From the NCBI RefSeq assembly GCF_030580655.1, contig NZ_JAUQTB010000005.1:186001-250000 (forward strand): 64,000 nucleotides of DNA, read 5' to 3'. Below are positions 25,562 through 34,219 of this stretch, in pieces. Position numbers and translations under genes: made by a program. This stretch comes from Paenibacillus lacisoli. GTDB taxonomy: Bacteria > Bacillota > Bacilli > Paenibacillales > Paenibacillaceae. The notes below the pieces were generated by a model, which made no database searches, was not told the DNA's origin, and saw nothing but the letters and a program-made list of their open reading frames with translations. Position 1 is the first letter of the stretch. Each line of letters starts with the position of its first letter.

Positions 25562-25874
25562 GTATTCAAACGATCAAGTGTCGGATTTTTGTCATGAACC
25601 AGTAATAACTTTGCCACAATTTCAGTTGTAAATTATTTCACATTCTACAGACTGGAAGCTGCCCGCCCGGGCGATCGGGAGCAAGCAGCTGTCCACATTC
25701 AATACCATTGACATGTACCTTACGAGTGTTACAGCCGTGCAGCCTGTCTGCCGACTTCAATAAGAATTACCATTCGCATGCCGGAACATCCGGCCTTGCG
25801 GGACACCCTGTACGACACTGTTCATACGTATGGATGTGCGGCCAGCATATTGCGCATCTAGAGGAGGAATCGGT
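25562..25874 (+). promoter_or_regulatory. Long untranslated leader of mqnE, candidate regulatory RNA
   Basis: Predicted 5' UTR of about 310 nt. It contains a stem AGCTGC...GCAGCT around a GC-rich core (near 25651-25692) and a perfect short hairpin GCCGG-AACAT-CCGGC (near 25782). It fits no riboswitch class I recognise, and no terminator is obvious in it. The rest of 25408-25560 shows no gene. Confidence 0.35.
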
Positions 25875-26981
25875 ATGTCCACATTAATCACGCCCCACAC
25901 TGACAAAAGAATGGCGGAAATCGTAGAGAAAGTGCAAAACGGCCAGCGCCTCAACCTGGAGGATGGCGTTTATTTGTACGAAACGGACGATATTCTGACA
26001 CTCGGTCAGTTGGCGAATGAAGCTAATCTCCGCAAGAACGGCAAAAAAGTTTATTTTATCGAAAACATGAGCCTTTACTTCACCAATGTTTGCGAAGACC
26101 GCTGTGCGTTCTGTAATTTCCGCAAAGACCAGGGAGAAGAAGGCTCTTATACGCTTTCTGGGGAAGAAATGATCCAGTATGTCGAGCAGCATATCCATCC
26201 TGGTGTACGAGAGTTTCACATCGTTGGCGGACATAATAACCATGTACCATTCCAATATTATGTGGACTCCCTGAAGGCTCTTAAGGAGAAGTACCCACAG
26301 GTAACCCTTAAAGCCTACACCGCTGCGGAGATTGACTTCTTTACCCGTATCAGCGGATTGAGCATCAAGGAGGTACTGACGGAGCTGCGTAATGCCGGTC
26401 TAGAAACACTGACTGGCGGCGGTGCAGAAATTTTGTCTGATCAGTACCGCAAAAAAATGCATGTGACGAAAGCCAACGTGGACCGCTATCTTGAAGTTCA
26501 CCGGGCTGCTCATGAGCTAGGCATGCGTACCCACACCACCATGCTGTATGGTTCGGTTGAATCCTACGAAGATCGCATTAATCACATGCTTCAAATTCGT
26601 GATCTGCAGGATGAAACCAATGGCTTTATGGTATTCATTCCTTTGTCCATGCAGCCGAAGAATAGAAATGCAGGCATCATGCGCCGCAACTCCGCTTATG
26701 AAGATCTCAAAACGATTGCAATCAGCCGCCTGATGCTGGATAACATCGACCATGTGAAGGCCTACTTCATTAACATCGGTCCACAGCTTACTCAGGTTGC
26801 CCTTTCCTTTGGCGCTTCCGACGTTCACGGAACCATCGTACGTGAACAGATCAGCCATGCAGCGGGTGCCCTGACACCTGCCGGCTTGACCCGTAAGGAA
26901 CTGATCTGGCTCGTGAAGGGCGCAGGACGCATCCCGGTTGAACGCGACACCTTCTATAATGAGATCGAAGTGTTTGAATAG
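25875..26981 (+). CDS. mqnE: Aminofutalosine synthase (radical SAM)
   Basis: Catalyses the first committed step after MqnA: joins 3-[(1-carboxyvinyl)oxy]benzoate with SAM to form aminofutalosine. The radical-SAM CxxxCxxC triad is C73, C77, C80 (NVCEDRCAFCNF), and the downstream FHIVGGHNNHVPFQYY and GGGAEIL segments are typical of MqnE. ATG 25875 follows GAGGAGGAA; an in-frame ATG at 25830 lacks a ribosome site. 368 residues is the usual length. Followed after about 50 bp by the NDH-2-like gene, probably in the same transcript, linking quinone synthesis with a quinone-reducing enzyme. Confidence 0.95.
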   Translation: MSTLITPHTDKRMAEIVEKVQNGQRLNLEDGVYLYETDDILTLGQLANEANLRKNGKKVYFIENMSLYFTNVCEDRCAFCNFRKDQGEEGSYTLSGEEMIQYVEQHIHPGVREFHIVGGHNNHVPFQYYVDSLKALKEKYPQVTLKAYTAAEIDFFTRISGLSIKEVLTELRNAGLETLTGGGAEILSDQYRKKMHVTKANVDRYLEVHRAAHELGMRTHTTMLYGSVESYEDRINHMLQIRDLQDETNGFMVFIPLSMQPKNRNAGIMRRNSAYEDLKTIAISRLMLDNIDHVKAYFINIGPQLTQVALSFGASDVHGTIVREQISHAAGALTPAGLTRKELIWLVKGAGRIPVERDTFYNEIEVFE

Positions 26982-27032
26982 GACAACATCAGCGCCATAA
27001 CGGCGGTATAACAGAAAGGAAGAACGTTACAC

Positions 27033-28103
27033 ATGAAGAAATTTGTCATTCTTGGAGGCGGCTACGGCGGTCTTACCATCGCAAAAGATCTGATCGAGGG
27101 ATTTGTTCCCAATGATGTAGAAATCGTGCTGGTGGACCGATCCCCTTTCCAGGGTCTAAAAACCGAATATTATGCTCTGGCAGCCGGCACTGTATCTGAC
27201 CACGAGCTGCGGATTAACTTCCCGAAAAGCGATAAGCTGACACGCAAATTCGGCGAAGTCCGTTCCATCGATCTGGATAATAAGCATATTCATTTCGAGA
27301 ATGAAGGCGAGCCGATGAGCTATGATCAGCTGGTCATCGGTCTTGGCTGTACAGACCGTTTCCACAACACACCGGGTGCTGAAGAGTATAGCAGTACCAT
27401 CCAATCTTTCAGCAGTACCCGTAAAACGTATCTGCGTCTGAATGAAATCCAGCCATACGGTACGGTTCACATTGTCGGCGGCGGACTGAGCGGTGTTGAG
27501 ATGGCGGCCGAACTGCGTGAAAGCCGCGAAGATTTGAATATCAAAATCATGGACCGCGGGGAGCGCGTTCTCTCCGCCTTCCCTCAACGTCTGTCCAAAT
27601 ATGTACATGAGTGGTTCAAGGAGCATGATGTGGATGCACATTCCCATGTGTCCATCTCCCGTGTCGAGCCGAATGCGATCTACAACCGCGAAGAGAAAAT
27701 CTATACAGATGCTGTTGTATGGACAGCAGGCATTCAGCCGGTCAAAGTCGTTCAGGATCTGCAGGTCGCTAAGGACCCTCAAGGCCGCGTCGTACTGAAC
27801 GAGTACTACCAAATTCCACAGTATACCGATGTATACGTGGTCGGCGACTGTGCAAGCCTGCCGTTCTCTCCGAGCGGACAGGCCGCTGAAGTGCAAGGCG
27901 AACAGGTCGCGCACATTGTACGCGACCTGTGGAAAGGCCATACCCCGCACCCGCATCCGCTGAAGCTGCGCGGAACGCTGGGCGCTTTGGGCAAAAAAGC
28001 CGGATTCGGTTATGGCTTTATGGGCAACGCATCTCTGATGGGACGCGTGCCGCGTCTGCTGAAGAGCGGAGTGCTCTGGAAATCCAGACGCCATTTCGGC
28101 TAA
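27033..28103 (+). CDS. NAD(P)/FAD-dependent oxidoreductase, NDH-2-like (YutJ)
   Basis: A 356-residue flavoprotein related to type II NADH dehydrogenases. FAD site FVILGGGYGGLTIAKD at residues about 3-18, second dinucleotide site VHIVGGGLSGVEMAAEL near 148, and VYVVGDCASL near 268. The C-terminal amphipathic membrane anchor of classical NDH-2 is short here. Compared with the 14.4-kb paralogue it is 40 residues smaller and looks like B. subtilis YutJ. AAGGAAG precedes the ATG. It follows mqnE closely and converges on the YuzB-like gene after only 7 bp. Confidence 0.9.
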   Translation: MKKFVILGGGYGGLTIAKDLIEGFVPNDVEIVLVDRSPFQGLKTEYYALAAGTVSDHELRINFPKSDKLTRKFGEVRSIDLDNKHIHFENEGEPMSYDQLVIGLGCTDRFHNTPGAEEYSSTIQSFSSTRKTYLRLNEIQPYGTVHIVGGGLSGVEMAAELRESREDLNIKIMDRGERVLSAFPQRLSKYVHEWFKEHDVDAHSHVSISRVEPNAIYNREEKIYTDAVVWTAGIQPVKVVQDLQVAKDPQGRVVLNEYYQIPQYTDVYVVGDCASLPFSPSGQAAEVQGEQVAHIVRDLWKGHTPHPHPLKLRGTLGALGKKAGFGYGFMGNASLMGRVPRLLKSGVLWKSRRHFG

Positions 28104-28110
28104 TAAGCTT

Positions 28111-28365
28111 TCAATCAAGGTCGAGGCTGTCCCATGCCTCGGCCTCTTTGATTTTGGCCACAATGGCTTCATACAGAGCTTCGGCACTCTCGGCAGCGAT
28201 AATTTCCCCGTTCACCATCGCGAAGGGTTCCATATAACATTGGCCACAGTTGCTCAGGCAGCCGTATTCAATAACATCATAGTCTGGGTTTTCTTCCAGC
28301 CGCTCCATGACCTCGTCGGTGCCGAAGTGCATGTTGTTGGTACAAAATTCGATAATTGGTCTCAT
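28111..28365 (-). CDS. YuzB-family protein (DUF1450)
   Basis: An 84-residue protein with the DUF1450 pattern: MRPIIEFCTNNMHFGTDEVM followed by IEYGCLSNCGQCYMEPFAMVNGE. Cysteines C8, C36, C40 and C43 resemble a thioredoxin-like [2Fe-2S] ferredoxin arrangement, so a redox or Fe-S role is plausible though not shown. ATG 28365 is preceded by CAGGTGA. It is divergent from the NifU-like gene and convergent with the YutJ-like gene, the same neighbourhood as in Bacillus. Confidence 0.88.
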   Translation of the reverse strand: MRPIIEFCTNNMHFGTDEVMERLEENPDYDVIEYGCLSNCGQCYMEPFAMVNGEIIAAESAEALYEAIVAKIKEAEAWDSLDLD

Positions 28366-28449
28366 TTCATTCACCTGCTTTGTTCTAAGCCGTTTTATTT
28401 TGGCCTGAGTTGTAATATAATATAACTTATAGGAAAGGAGTTGAAAGTA

Positions 28450-28695
28450 ATGAGCGAAAACACGCAAATCCCAATGTACGATGAAGTGTCCGAAGTTCTT
28501 GACAAGCTTCGCCCGTTCCTGCAGCGTGACGGCGGTGACGTCGAGCTGGTGGACGTGGAAGACGGTATCGTTAAATTGAGATTGATGGGTGCATGCGGCA
28601 GCTGCCCAAGCTCCACTATTACCTTGAAAGCCGGGATTGAACGCGCTCTTCTCGAAGAAGTTGAGGGTGTTGAAGAAGTCGTTCAGGTATTCTAA
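28450..28695 (+). CDS. NifU-like Fe-S scaffold (YutI)
   Basis: An 81-residue stand-alone NifU C-terminal (Nfu) domain that carries Fe-S clusters. The CxxC cluster site is C49-C52 in GACGSCPSS. The motif block [17 protein letters not shown] is typical. ATG 28450 is chosen: AGGAAAGGAG ends 9 bp before it, while the in-frame TTG at 28441 directly abuts that site. It ends at a strong terminator. Confidence 0.93.
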   Translation: MSENTQIPMYDEVSEVLDKLRPFLQRDGGDVELVDVEDGIVKLRLMGACGSCPSSTITLKAGIERALLEEVEGVEEVVQVF

Positions 28696-28718
28696 TCAAT
28701 CCTTAAGTCATATTGCAC

Positions 28719-28762
28719 AAAGAGTCTTGGATCCCTCTCGGGAAGTCCAGGGCTCTTTTTTT
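28719..28762 (+). terminator. Terminator of the NifU-like gene
   Basis: AAGAG-C-TGGA pairs with TCCA-G-CTCTT, followed by seven T. Between here and 29090 the DNA is AT-rich; I see no gene in it. Confidence 0.85.
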
Positions 28763-29090
28763 GTCGTCTTTCGGAGAAACAGAGCTCTTTTCCAGTATAG
28801 AAGATTTGATGAACTTGCTCAATGTTTGTTCATGGAAGCTGCTGATATATGCAAGTCTGCCCCTTTATGCAAACCAGGCCCTTATACCTATTAAATGTAT
28901 AGAATCGATATGTAAGGTTTCTAAAATCCCTAGGTAATTTAAACCAAAAAAGGAACAAAACGCTTGATGGATCAATTTGGAATATGTTAAATTCAATAGG
29001 CATTATTGCAGCCTTATGCAAGAAATACAATATAAATCGATCTATATTCATCTAACATTCATTCTCCTATAACGAAAGGAAGCTACTATT

Positions 29091-30152
29091 TTGAGAAAAT
29101 TTGTTCCCTTACTCGCAGCAGCTATTCTCGGTCTGTCGCTGACGGCTCCTGCCTTCGCATCCGGAAATGACGTCTCAACTCCATCGGAGAATCCCTACAA
29201 ATTCACTTCGGGTCCCGGCTCGGTTGATGTCGGAGAAATTGCCACTCTGGAATTAACGCCCGATCAGGAATTTTACGACAAGGAAAACACGATTCAAATG
29301 GTTCTCGACAGCAAGGGTGTTCTGTCCGGAGACGAGATCGGCACATTATATCCGGCTGATGTGGATGAGCCTTGGGCTGTCGTATTCGAGTACAGCGACT
29401 CAGGGCACATTGACGACAGCGACAGCCGGGATATCGATGCGGACGAGCTGCTGGACAGTTACAAGCAGGGAACGGCCGAACAGAACCGGAAGGTTCCGGT
29501 TGAAAATCAGCTGGAGATCACCGGCTGGAATACGGAGCCTGCCTATGATGAGGCCCTCCACAGTTTGACATGGGCGATTGCGGCTACGGATCATGACAAC
29601 AAACCAATCGTGAATTATAATGTCAAAATCCTTACCCGTACTGGTTATATCTCGGCTATTCTGATTACAGACCCTGACAATCTGTCTACCTACCAAAGTA
29701 TGCTTAAGAACGATATCCTGCCCAAGATGACCATTAAGCCCGGCAATACATATGAGGAATTTGATGCTTCTGTCGATAAGAAATCGGAATGGGGCTTGAG
29801 CGGACTGATTCTGGGCGGAGCGGGTCTAGTGGCCGCGAAGAAGCTGGGCCTGCTGCTTCTGCTGAAGAAAGGCTGGTTCGTAATTGTTGCGGCTATCGTC
29901 GGTATCTTCAGCTGGATTCGCAGGAAGCTCGGCCGTGCCAAGGCCGAGCAGGAGGCTGAGCAGCAAATCAGCGATTTCTATGCGCAGGAGAACGGCAGCA
30001 CGCCGCAAGGACCGTATAATTCCAGCAGCTATGAAGCAGGCGCCGTCCCGGATTCAACCCGTCCGGAGGATGAGCTGGAGCGAGGACGTCGGGAAGCAGC
30101 AGCGACCAATGTGCAGCCTGTCCGGAAGGATAGAGGTTCATCCGATCACTAG
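29091..30152 (+). CDS. DUF2167 family exported membrane protein
   Basis: A 353-residue protein starting at TTG behind AAAGGAAG. It has a signal peptide (MRKFVPLLAAAILGL...APAFA, cleavage after about residue 23), an extracytoplasmic region with the DUF2167 pattern (PWAVVFEYSDSGHIDDSDS..., then LTWAIAA and NYNVKILTRTGYIS), and two closely spaced hydrophobic helices (about 233-270). The C-terminal tail is charged and probably cytoplasmic. The function of the family is unknown. A single gene, ended by a shared terminator. Confidence 0.88.
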   Translation: MRKFVPLLAAAILGLSLTAPAFASGNDVSTPSENPYKFTSGPGSVDVGEIATLELTPDQEFYDKENTIQMVLDSKGVLSGDEIGTLYPADVDEPWAVVFEYSDSGHIDDSDSRDIDADELLDSYKQGTAEQNRKVPVENQLEITGWNTEPAYDEALHSLTWAIAATDHDNKPIVNYNVKILTRTGYISAILITDPDNLSTYQSMLKNDILPKMTIKPGNTYEEFDASVDKKSEWGLSGLILGGAGLVAAKKLGLLLLLKKGWFVIVAAIVGIFSWIRRKLGRAKAEQEAEQQISDFYAQENGSTPQGPYNSSSYEAGAVPDSTRPEDELERGRREAAATNVQPVRKDRGSSDH

Positions 30153-30164
30153 AAGAATAGATCC

Positions 30165-30204
30165 AAAAAGGCTGTCCCCCGACCAAGTCAGGGAACAGCC
30201 TTTT
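30165..30204. terminator. Bidirectional terminator between DUF2167 gene and metQ
   Basis: AAAAGGCTGT-CCC and GGG-ACAGCCTTTT pair between two convergent genes. Confidence 0.88.
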
Positions 30205-30221
30205 GCATCATTTCCACTTCA

Positions 30222-31067
30222 TTAGAAAGCTGGAATAATAGAACCGTTATAACGGTCTTCGATGTATTTCCTTGCTTTCTCGGACGTCAGCGCCTTCGCC
30301 AGGGCCTGGATTTCCTTTGAATCTTTATTGTCCGGACGGGAGACCAGAATGTTCACATAAGGTGAATTTTGATCCTCCATGAACAGAGCATCCTTCGGAT
30401 TCAGCTGTGCCTGCAGCGCATAGTTTGTATTAATCAGCGCTACATCGACCTGACTCAGCTGGCGCGGCAGCTGTGCTGCATCCAGTTCAACGAATTTCAG
30501 ATTCTTCGGATTCGATGTAATATCTTTAATTGTCGACTCAATATTGGTCTTGTCCTTCAGTTCAATCAATCCTTGGTCAGCCAAAAGAATCAGAGCCCGC
30601 CCTCCATTGGTCGCATCGTTCGGGATAGCAATTTTCGCCCCGTCCGTAATCTCTTCCTTCGCTTTGATTTTTTGGGAATAGGCAGCAAATGGCTCGATAT
30701 GTACGCCTACAACTTTGACCAGGTCCATACCGCGCTTCTTGTTCTCACTCTCCAGGTACGGCTCATGCTGGAAGAAGTTCGCGTCGAGTTCTTTATCATA
30801 GACCTGCTGGTTCGGCTGGATATAATCATTGAACTCCACGACATGAAGCCGGATCCCTTGACCCTCAAGCTCAGGCTTGATGGCCTGCAGAATTTGCGCA
30901 TGCGGCACCGACGACGCACCGATTTTTAATTCTACCTCACGGGGAGCCCCCCCTTGTCTTACATTATCAGGAGCAGCCCCGTTATCGCTGCCTGTATTTT
31001 TGCTGCCGCAGGCCCCTAGCAACATGACCAGCGAGAGCATCAGCACGGTGATTGTCCATTTTCTCAT
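30222..31067 (-). CDS. metQ: Methionine ABC transporter substrate-binding lipoprotein, second copy
   Basis: Captures methionine outside the cell for the MetNI transporter. The lipobox LLGAC places the lipidated cysteine at C20. The NlpA/MetQ fold is clear: IGASSVPHAQIL, VEFNDYIQPN, DANFFQHEPYL and HIEPFAAYS. It lies 170 bp downstream of the other metQ-type gene, with its own terminator in the gap. The two are paralogues of the same layout but differ at many positions, so they may differ in ligand (L-Met, D-Met or a related compound). Confidence 0.9.
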   Translation of the reverse strand: MRKWTITVLMLSLVMLLGACGSKNTGSDNGAAPDNVRQGGAPREVELKIGASSVPHAQILQAIKPELEGQGIRLHVVEFNDYIQPNQQVYDKELDANFFQHEPYLESENKKRGMDLVKVVGVHIEPFAAYSQKIKAKEEITDGAKIAIPNDATNGGRALILLADQGLIELKDKTNIESTIKDITSNPKNLKFVELDAAQLPRQLSQVDVALINTNYALQAQLNPKDALFMEDQNSPYVNILVSRPDNKDSKEIQALAKALTSEKARKYIEDRYNGSIIPAF

Positions 31068-31180
31068 CTCATACCAACCCCTCTTCCGTTTCAGCGGATT
31101 ATTGTTTAGATTTACTTATTGTTCCGGGATTACCCCTCTCTATGCATTACCCGATCCGTCATCCGATGTCACACCACAAC

Positions 31181-31208
31181 AAAAAAGCCCCCAGCAATAG
31201 GGAGCTTT
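31181..31208 (-). terminator. Terminator between the two metQ genes
   Basis: On the minus strand AAGCTCCC pairs with GGGGGCTT and is followed by TTTTG. It would reduce read-through into the downstream metQ copy. Confidence 0.75.
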
Positions 31209-31238
31209 CGTGTCATGATTGCAGTATGATCAGCAGAC

Positions 31239-32078
31239 TTAGAATGCAGGAATAACCGCGCCTTTGTAAGTGTCGTTGATAAATTTCTTCACATCGTCGG
31301 AAGTCAGTGCTTTGGCCAGCTTCTGGATGGCTTCATCGTTCTTGTTGTCCTCACGGGATACCAGGTAATTGGCATAAGGAGCACTGCTGTCTTCTACGAT
31401 CAGCGCGCTTTTCGGATCAATCTTGGCTTCCAGCACATAGTTCATGTTAATCATCGCCATATCCACTTGTTTCAGCTGACGGGTCATCATCGCTGCGTCC
31501 GTCTCCAGGAACTTCAGGTTTTTAGGATTGGAGGTGATATCTTTTTGAGTGGATGTAATGTTCGTTTTGTCCTTCAGTTCAATCAGGCCATGATTTGCAA
31601 GCAGGATGAGTGCACGTGCACCATTCGATACTTCGTTCGGGATCGCAATAGTTGCGCCGTCCGGAATTTCGTCAATGGACTTATATTTATCGGAATAACC
31701 GCCGAATGGCTCAATGTGAACCCCCGTTACGGTTACCAGGTTCATGCCGCGGGATTTATTTTGTTCCACCAGGTACGGCTCCGTCTGGAAGTAGTTTGCA
31801 TCCAGCTTCTTCTCGTTTAACTGCACGTTAGGCTGCACGTAGTCTGTGAATTCCACAACTTCGAGATTGACGCCTTCCTTCTCCAGCTGAGGTTTGATGT
31901 GCTTCAGAATCTCCGCATGCGGTACTGCTGTAGCGCCTACTTTTAATGTAACGGTTTTGTCAGCGGAGCCGCTGCCGGTATCTGTAGCTGCACTGTCCCC
32001 GCTCTTCTCATTGTTTCCGCAAGCCGCAATCACGGCGACCAGCATAACGCTCAGCAAAGCCATAACCCATTTTTTCAT
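31239..32078 (-). CDS. metQ: Methionine ABC transporter substrate-binding lipoprotein, first copy
   Basis: A 279-residue NlpA/MetQ-type lipoprotein with lipobox VIAAC (C19). The segments VGATAVPHAEIL, VEFTDYVQPN, DANYFQTEPYL and HIEPFGGYS match the family. The start is ATG 32078, with GAAGGGGAAGAG upstream; the in-frame start at 32099 lies before that site. It follows metI by about 95 bp, so it is the standard binding-protein gene of this metN-metI-metQ operon under the S-box riboswitch. Confidence 0.93.
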   Translation of the reverse strand: MKKWVMALLSVMLVAVIAACGNNEKSGDSAATDTGSGSADKTVTLKVGATAVPHAEILKHIKPQLEKEGVNLEVVEFTDYVQPNVQLNEKKLDANYFQTEPYLVEQNKSRGMNLVTVTGVHIEPFGGYSDKYKSIDEIPDGATIAIPNEVSNGARALILLANHGLIELKDKTNITSTQKDITSNPKNLKFLETDAAMMTRQLKQVDMAMINMNYVLEAKIDPKSALIVEDSSAPYANYLVSREDNKNDEAIQKLAKALTSDDVKKFINDTYKGAVIPAF

Positions 32079-32172
32079 CGTTTCTCTTCCCCTTCTCATC
32101 TCAAATTTGAATTAAGGCGAGTCTACTGCCCGTCTTGTCGACCGGCATCGTCTCTGTCTATGTGTTGTTGCC

Positions 32173-32841
32173 TTATTTCCTCGAAAAATAGATCACCAGA
32201 CGATCACCGATCATCTGCAATACCTGGACAATAATGACCATAATCACTACGGCTACGAGCATCACCGCTGTCTCATAACGGTAATAACCGTAGTTCACTG
32301 CCAAAGTTCCAAGACCGCCTGCACCAATCATACCGGCCATGGCCGTGTTGGATACCAAAGCCACCACCGTAACAGTGAGACCTGCCAGAAGTCCTGGAAG
32401 GGCCTCCCGTACGAGCACGCGTGTAATGATCTGCCATACCGAAGCTCCCATAGCACTGGCAGCCTCAAGCACTCCTCGGTCTACCTCACGCAGCGCCGTT
32501 TCAACCAGTCGTGCGAAGAACGGTGCAGCCGCTATCACCAGCGGAGGAATCGTACCGAGAACCCCGATCGTGGTGCCTACGAGAATGTCCGTAATCGGCA
32601 GCAGGGCCACAATCAGGATAACAAAAGGCACAGAGCGCAGAATGTTAACGATAAAGGACAAAACACTGTAAACGCCTTTGATCCACGGTGTGGTAGAACG
32701 TGCTGACATGAACAGGATAATGCCCAGCGGAAGTCCGAGAATCAATGTGAACAGAGCCGATGCACCAACCATTTTGAGCGTATCCAGTGTAGCTGCGCCG
32801 AACTCGCTCCAGTCAAGCTGTGAGAAATCAAGACCTCCCAT
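32173..32841 (-). CDS. metI: Methionine ABC transporter permease
   Basis: A 222-residue membrane subunit with five helices and the EAA loop (EAASAMGASVWQIITRVLVREALPG near residue 130), which contacts MetN. The C-terminal IQVLQMIGDRLVIYFSRK is typical of MetI. Its ATG overlaps the metN TAA by one base (TAATG), which implies translational coupling. Confidence 0.95.
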   Translation of the reverse strand: MGGLDFSQLDWSEFGAATLDTLKMVGASALFTLILGLPLGIILFMSARSTTPWIKGVYSVLSFIVNILRSVPFVILIVALLPITDILVGTTIGVLGTIPPLVIAAAPFFARLVETALREVDRGVLEAASAMGASVWQIITRVLVREALPGLLAGLTVTVVALVSNTAMAGMIGAGGLGTLAVNYGYYRYETAVMLVAVVIMVIIVQVLQMIGDRLVIYFSRK

Positions 32842-33854
32842 TAGTTCATCACCTCCACATCCAGGCCTTGTTTGGCCAGTTCCTCCAGCGTGCGCTGTAC
32901 AGCCTCATCCGATCCTTCAAAACGGACAATCAGCTGACCGTAAGGCACCGTCTTGATTGTCGAGATTTTGCCCTGCAGTATAGCAAAGTCCACTCCGGTC
33001 CTGCGCACAGTCTGTGACAGAATCGACTCGTATGTTTTGTCCCCGAGGAAAGTGATCTTCACCGGCTGTGAGGCTCCCGAGGCTGTTCCCGTCAATTCCT
33101 GCAGGGACTCTCCCTGATCGGATTCACGCTGAATAAAATCACGAGTAATCGGATGCTGCGGCTTCAGGAACACATTGGCTACAGGTCCCTGCTCGACGAT
33201 GCCGCCTTGATGGATCACGGCCACCTGATCACAAATGCTCTGAATCACATGCATTTCATGAGTAATCAGGACAATCGTCAGATTAAACTGTTTGTTAATA
33301 TCTAGCAGCAGCTTCAGAATGGAGTCTGTCGTCTGCGGATCCAGCGCAGAAGTTGCTTCGTCACAGAGCAGCACATCCGGCTCGCTGGCCAGCGCCCGGG
33401 CGATGCCGACACGCTGCTTCTGGCCGCCCGAGAGCTGTGCCGGATATTTGGAGCCATGCTGCTCCAGTCCGACAAGGGCCAGCAGCTCCTTAACTTTTTC
33501 ATCGATCCTGCTCTTCGGTGTTCCGGACAGGCGGAGCGGGAATGCAATGTTATCGTAGACTGTCGCTGAGGACAGCAGATTAAAATGCTGAAAAATCATA
33601 CCGATCCGGCGGCGTTCCTTCTGCAGCTGCTTCTTCCCGAGACGGGTCATTTGGACGCCGTTGATCCATACCTCGCCGGTGCTTGGACGTTCGAGGAGAT
33701 TAATACATCGGATCAGCGTACTCTTACCGGCACCGGAATGACCGATAATGCCGAAAATTTCACCTTTCCCGATGGTCAGATCCAGACCGGACAGCGCCGT
33801 TGTTTTTTTATTTCCGCTGCCATAGACCTTGCTGATTTGCTTCAATTCAATCAT
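32841..33854 (-). CDS. metN: Methionine ABC transporter ATP-binding protein
   Basis: The ATPase of the MetNIQ importer, 337 residues. Walker A GHSGAGKST (about 38-46), signature LSGGQKQRVGIARAL, Walker B VLLCDEATSAL, and H-loop ITHEMHV are intact. The C-terminal ACT-like NIL domain (about 255-337) is the known site where methionine feeds back on transport. ATG 33854 follows GGGGGT; the frame is open upstream but through the riboswitch terminator. It is the first gene after the SAM riboswitch. Confidence 0.96.
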   Translation of the reverse strand: MIELKQISKVYGSGNKKTTALSGLDLTIGKGEIFGIIGHSGAGKSTLIRCINLLERPSTGEVWINGVQMTRLGKKQLQKERRRIGMIFQHFNLLSSATVYDNIAFPLRLSGTPKSRIDEKVKELLALVGLEQHGSKYPAQLSGGQKQRVGIARALASEPDVLLCDEATSALDPQTTDSILKLLLDINKQFNLTIVLITHEMHVIQSICDQVAVIHQGGIVEQGPVANVFLKPQHPITRDFIQRESDQGESLQELTGTASGASQPVKITFLGDKTYESILSQTVRRTGVDFAILQGKISTIKTVPYGQLIVRFEGSDEAVQRTLEELAKQGLDVEVMN

Positions 33855-33895
33855 GGAGGTACCCCCTTCTTTGTCTAGTCTTCGCTCCATATAGC

Positions 33896-33926
33896 AAAAA
33901 GAGTCCCTGCAGTTGATCAGGGACTC
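33896..33926 (-). terminator. Terminator of the SAM riboswitch
   Basis: GAGTCCCTG and CAGGGACTC enclose an 8-base loop, followed on the minus strand by TTTTTGC, 40 bp before metN. Confidence 0.92.
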
Positions 33927-33942
33927 TCTCATGTACAAGACG

Positions 33943-34088
33943 CGCCTTCTCATCTGCCAATACCAACCTATTCAGGTGGGTATTGTTGGAATTAGCACCA
34001 TGACATTCTCCCCGACAATAAATTTTGTCGGGGAGAACCGGTTGCCGGGCTTCATCGGGCCAGTCCCTCCGCCTCTCTTGATAAGAAC
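33943..34088 (-). promoter_or_regulatory. SAM-I riboswitch (S-box) upstream of metNI
   Basis: The minus strand carries the class blocks in order: TTCTTATCAAGAGAGGCGGA then GGGA, GATGAAGCCCGGCAACC, ATGGTGCTAATTCC and GATGAGAA closing P1 with TTCTTATC. SAM binding favours the terminator that follows, so methionine import is shut off when SAM is plentiful. Confidence 0.97.
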
Positions 34089-34171
34089 GATATTCGGTTA
34101 TATTTATCCATATGGATCATTGATATCTGAAAACTTTGAATAAATTACGTAAATAGCTGAAACTAAAACTC

Positions 34172-34200
34172 AGTATAGATAGTTTGCGTGAGTTTGTCAA
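34172..34200 (-). promoter_or_regulatory. Sigma-A promoter of the S-box-met operon
   Basis: TTGACA, 17 bp, TATACT on the minus strand, about 80 bp before the aptamer. Confidence 0.9.
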
Positions 34201-34219
34201 AGGGAATTTAAAGAAATGA

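Noticed and set aside
25708..25736. TTGACA near 25708 as the mqnE promoter
   Set aside because: The -35 box is perfect but there is no acceptable -10 box at 16-18 bp, whereas TTGAAC-17-TATAAT at 25527 is complete.
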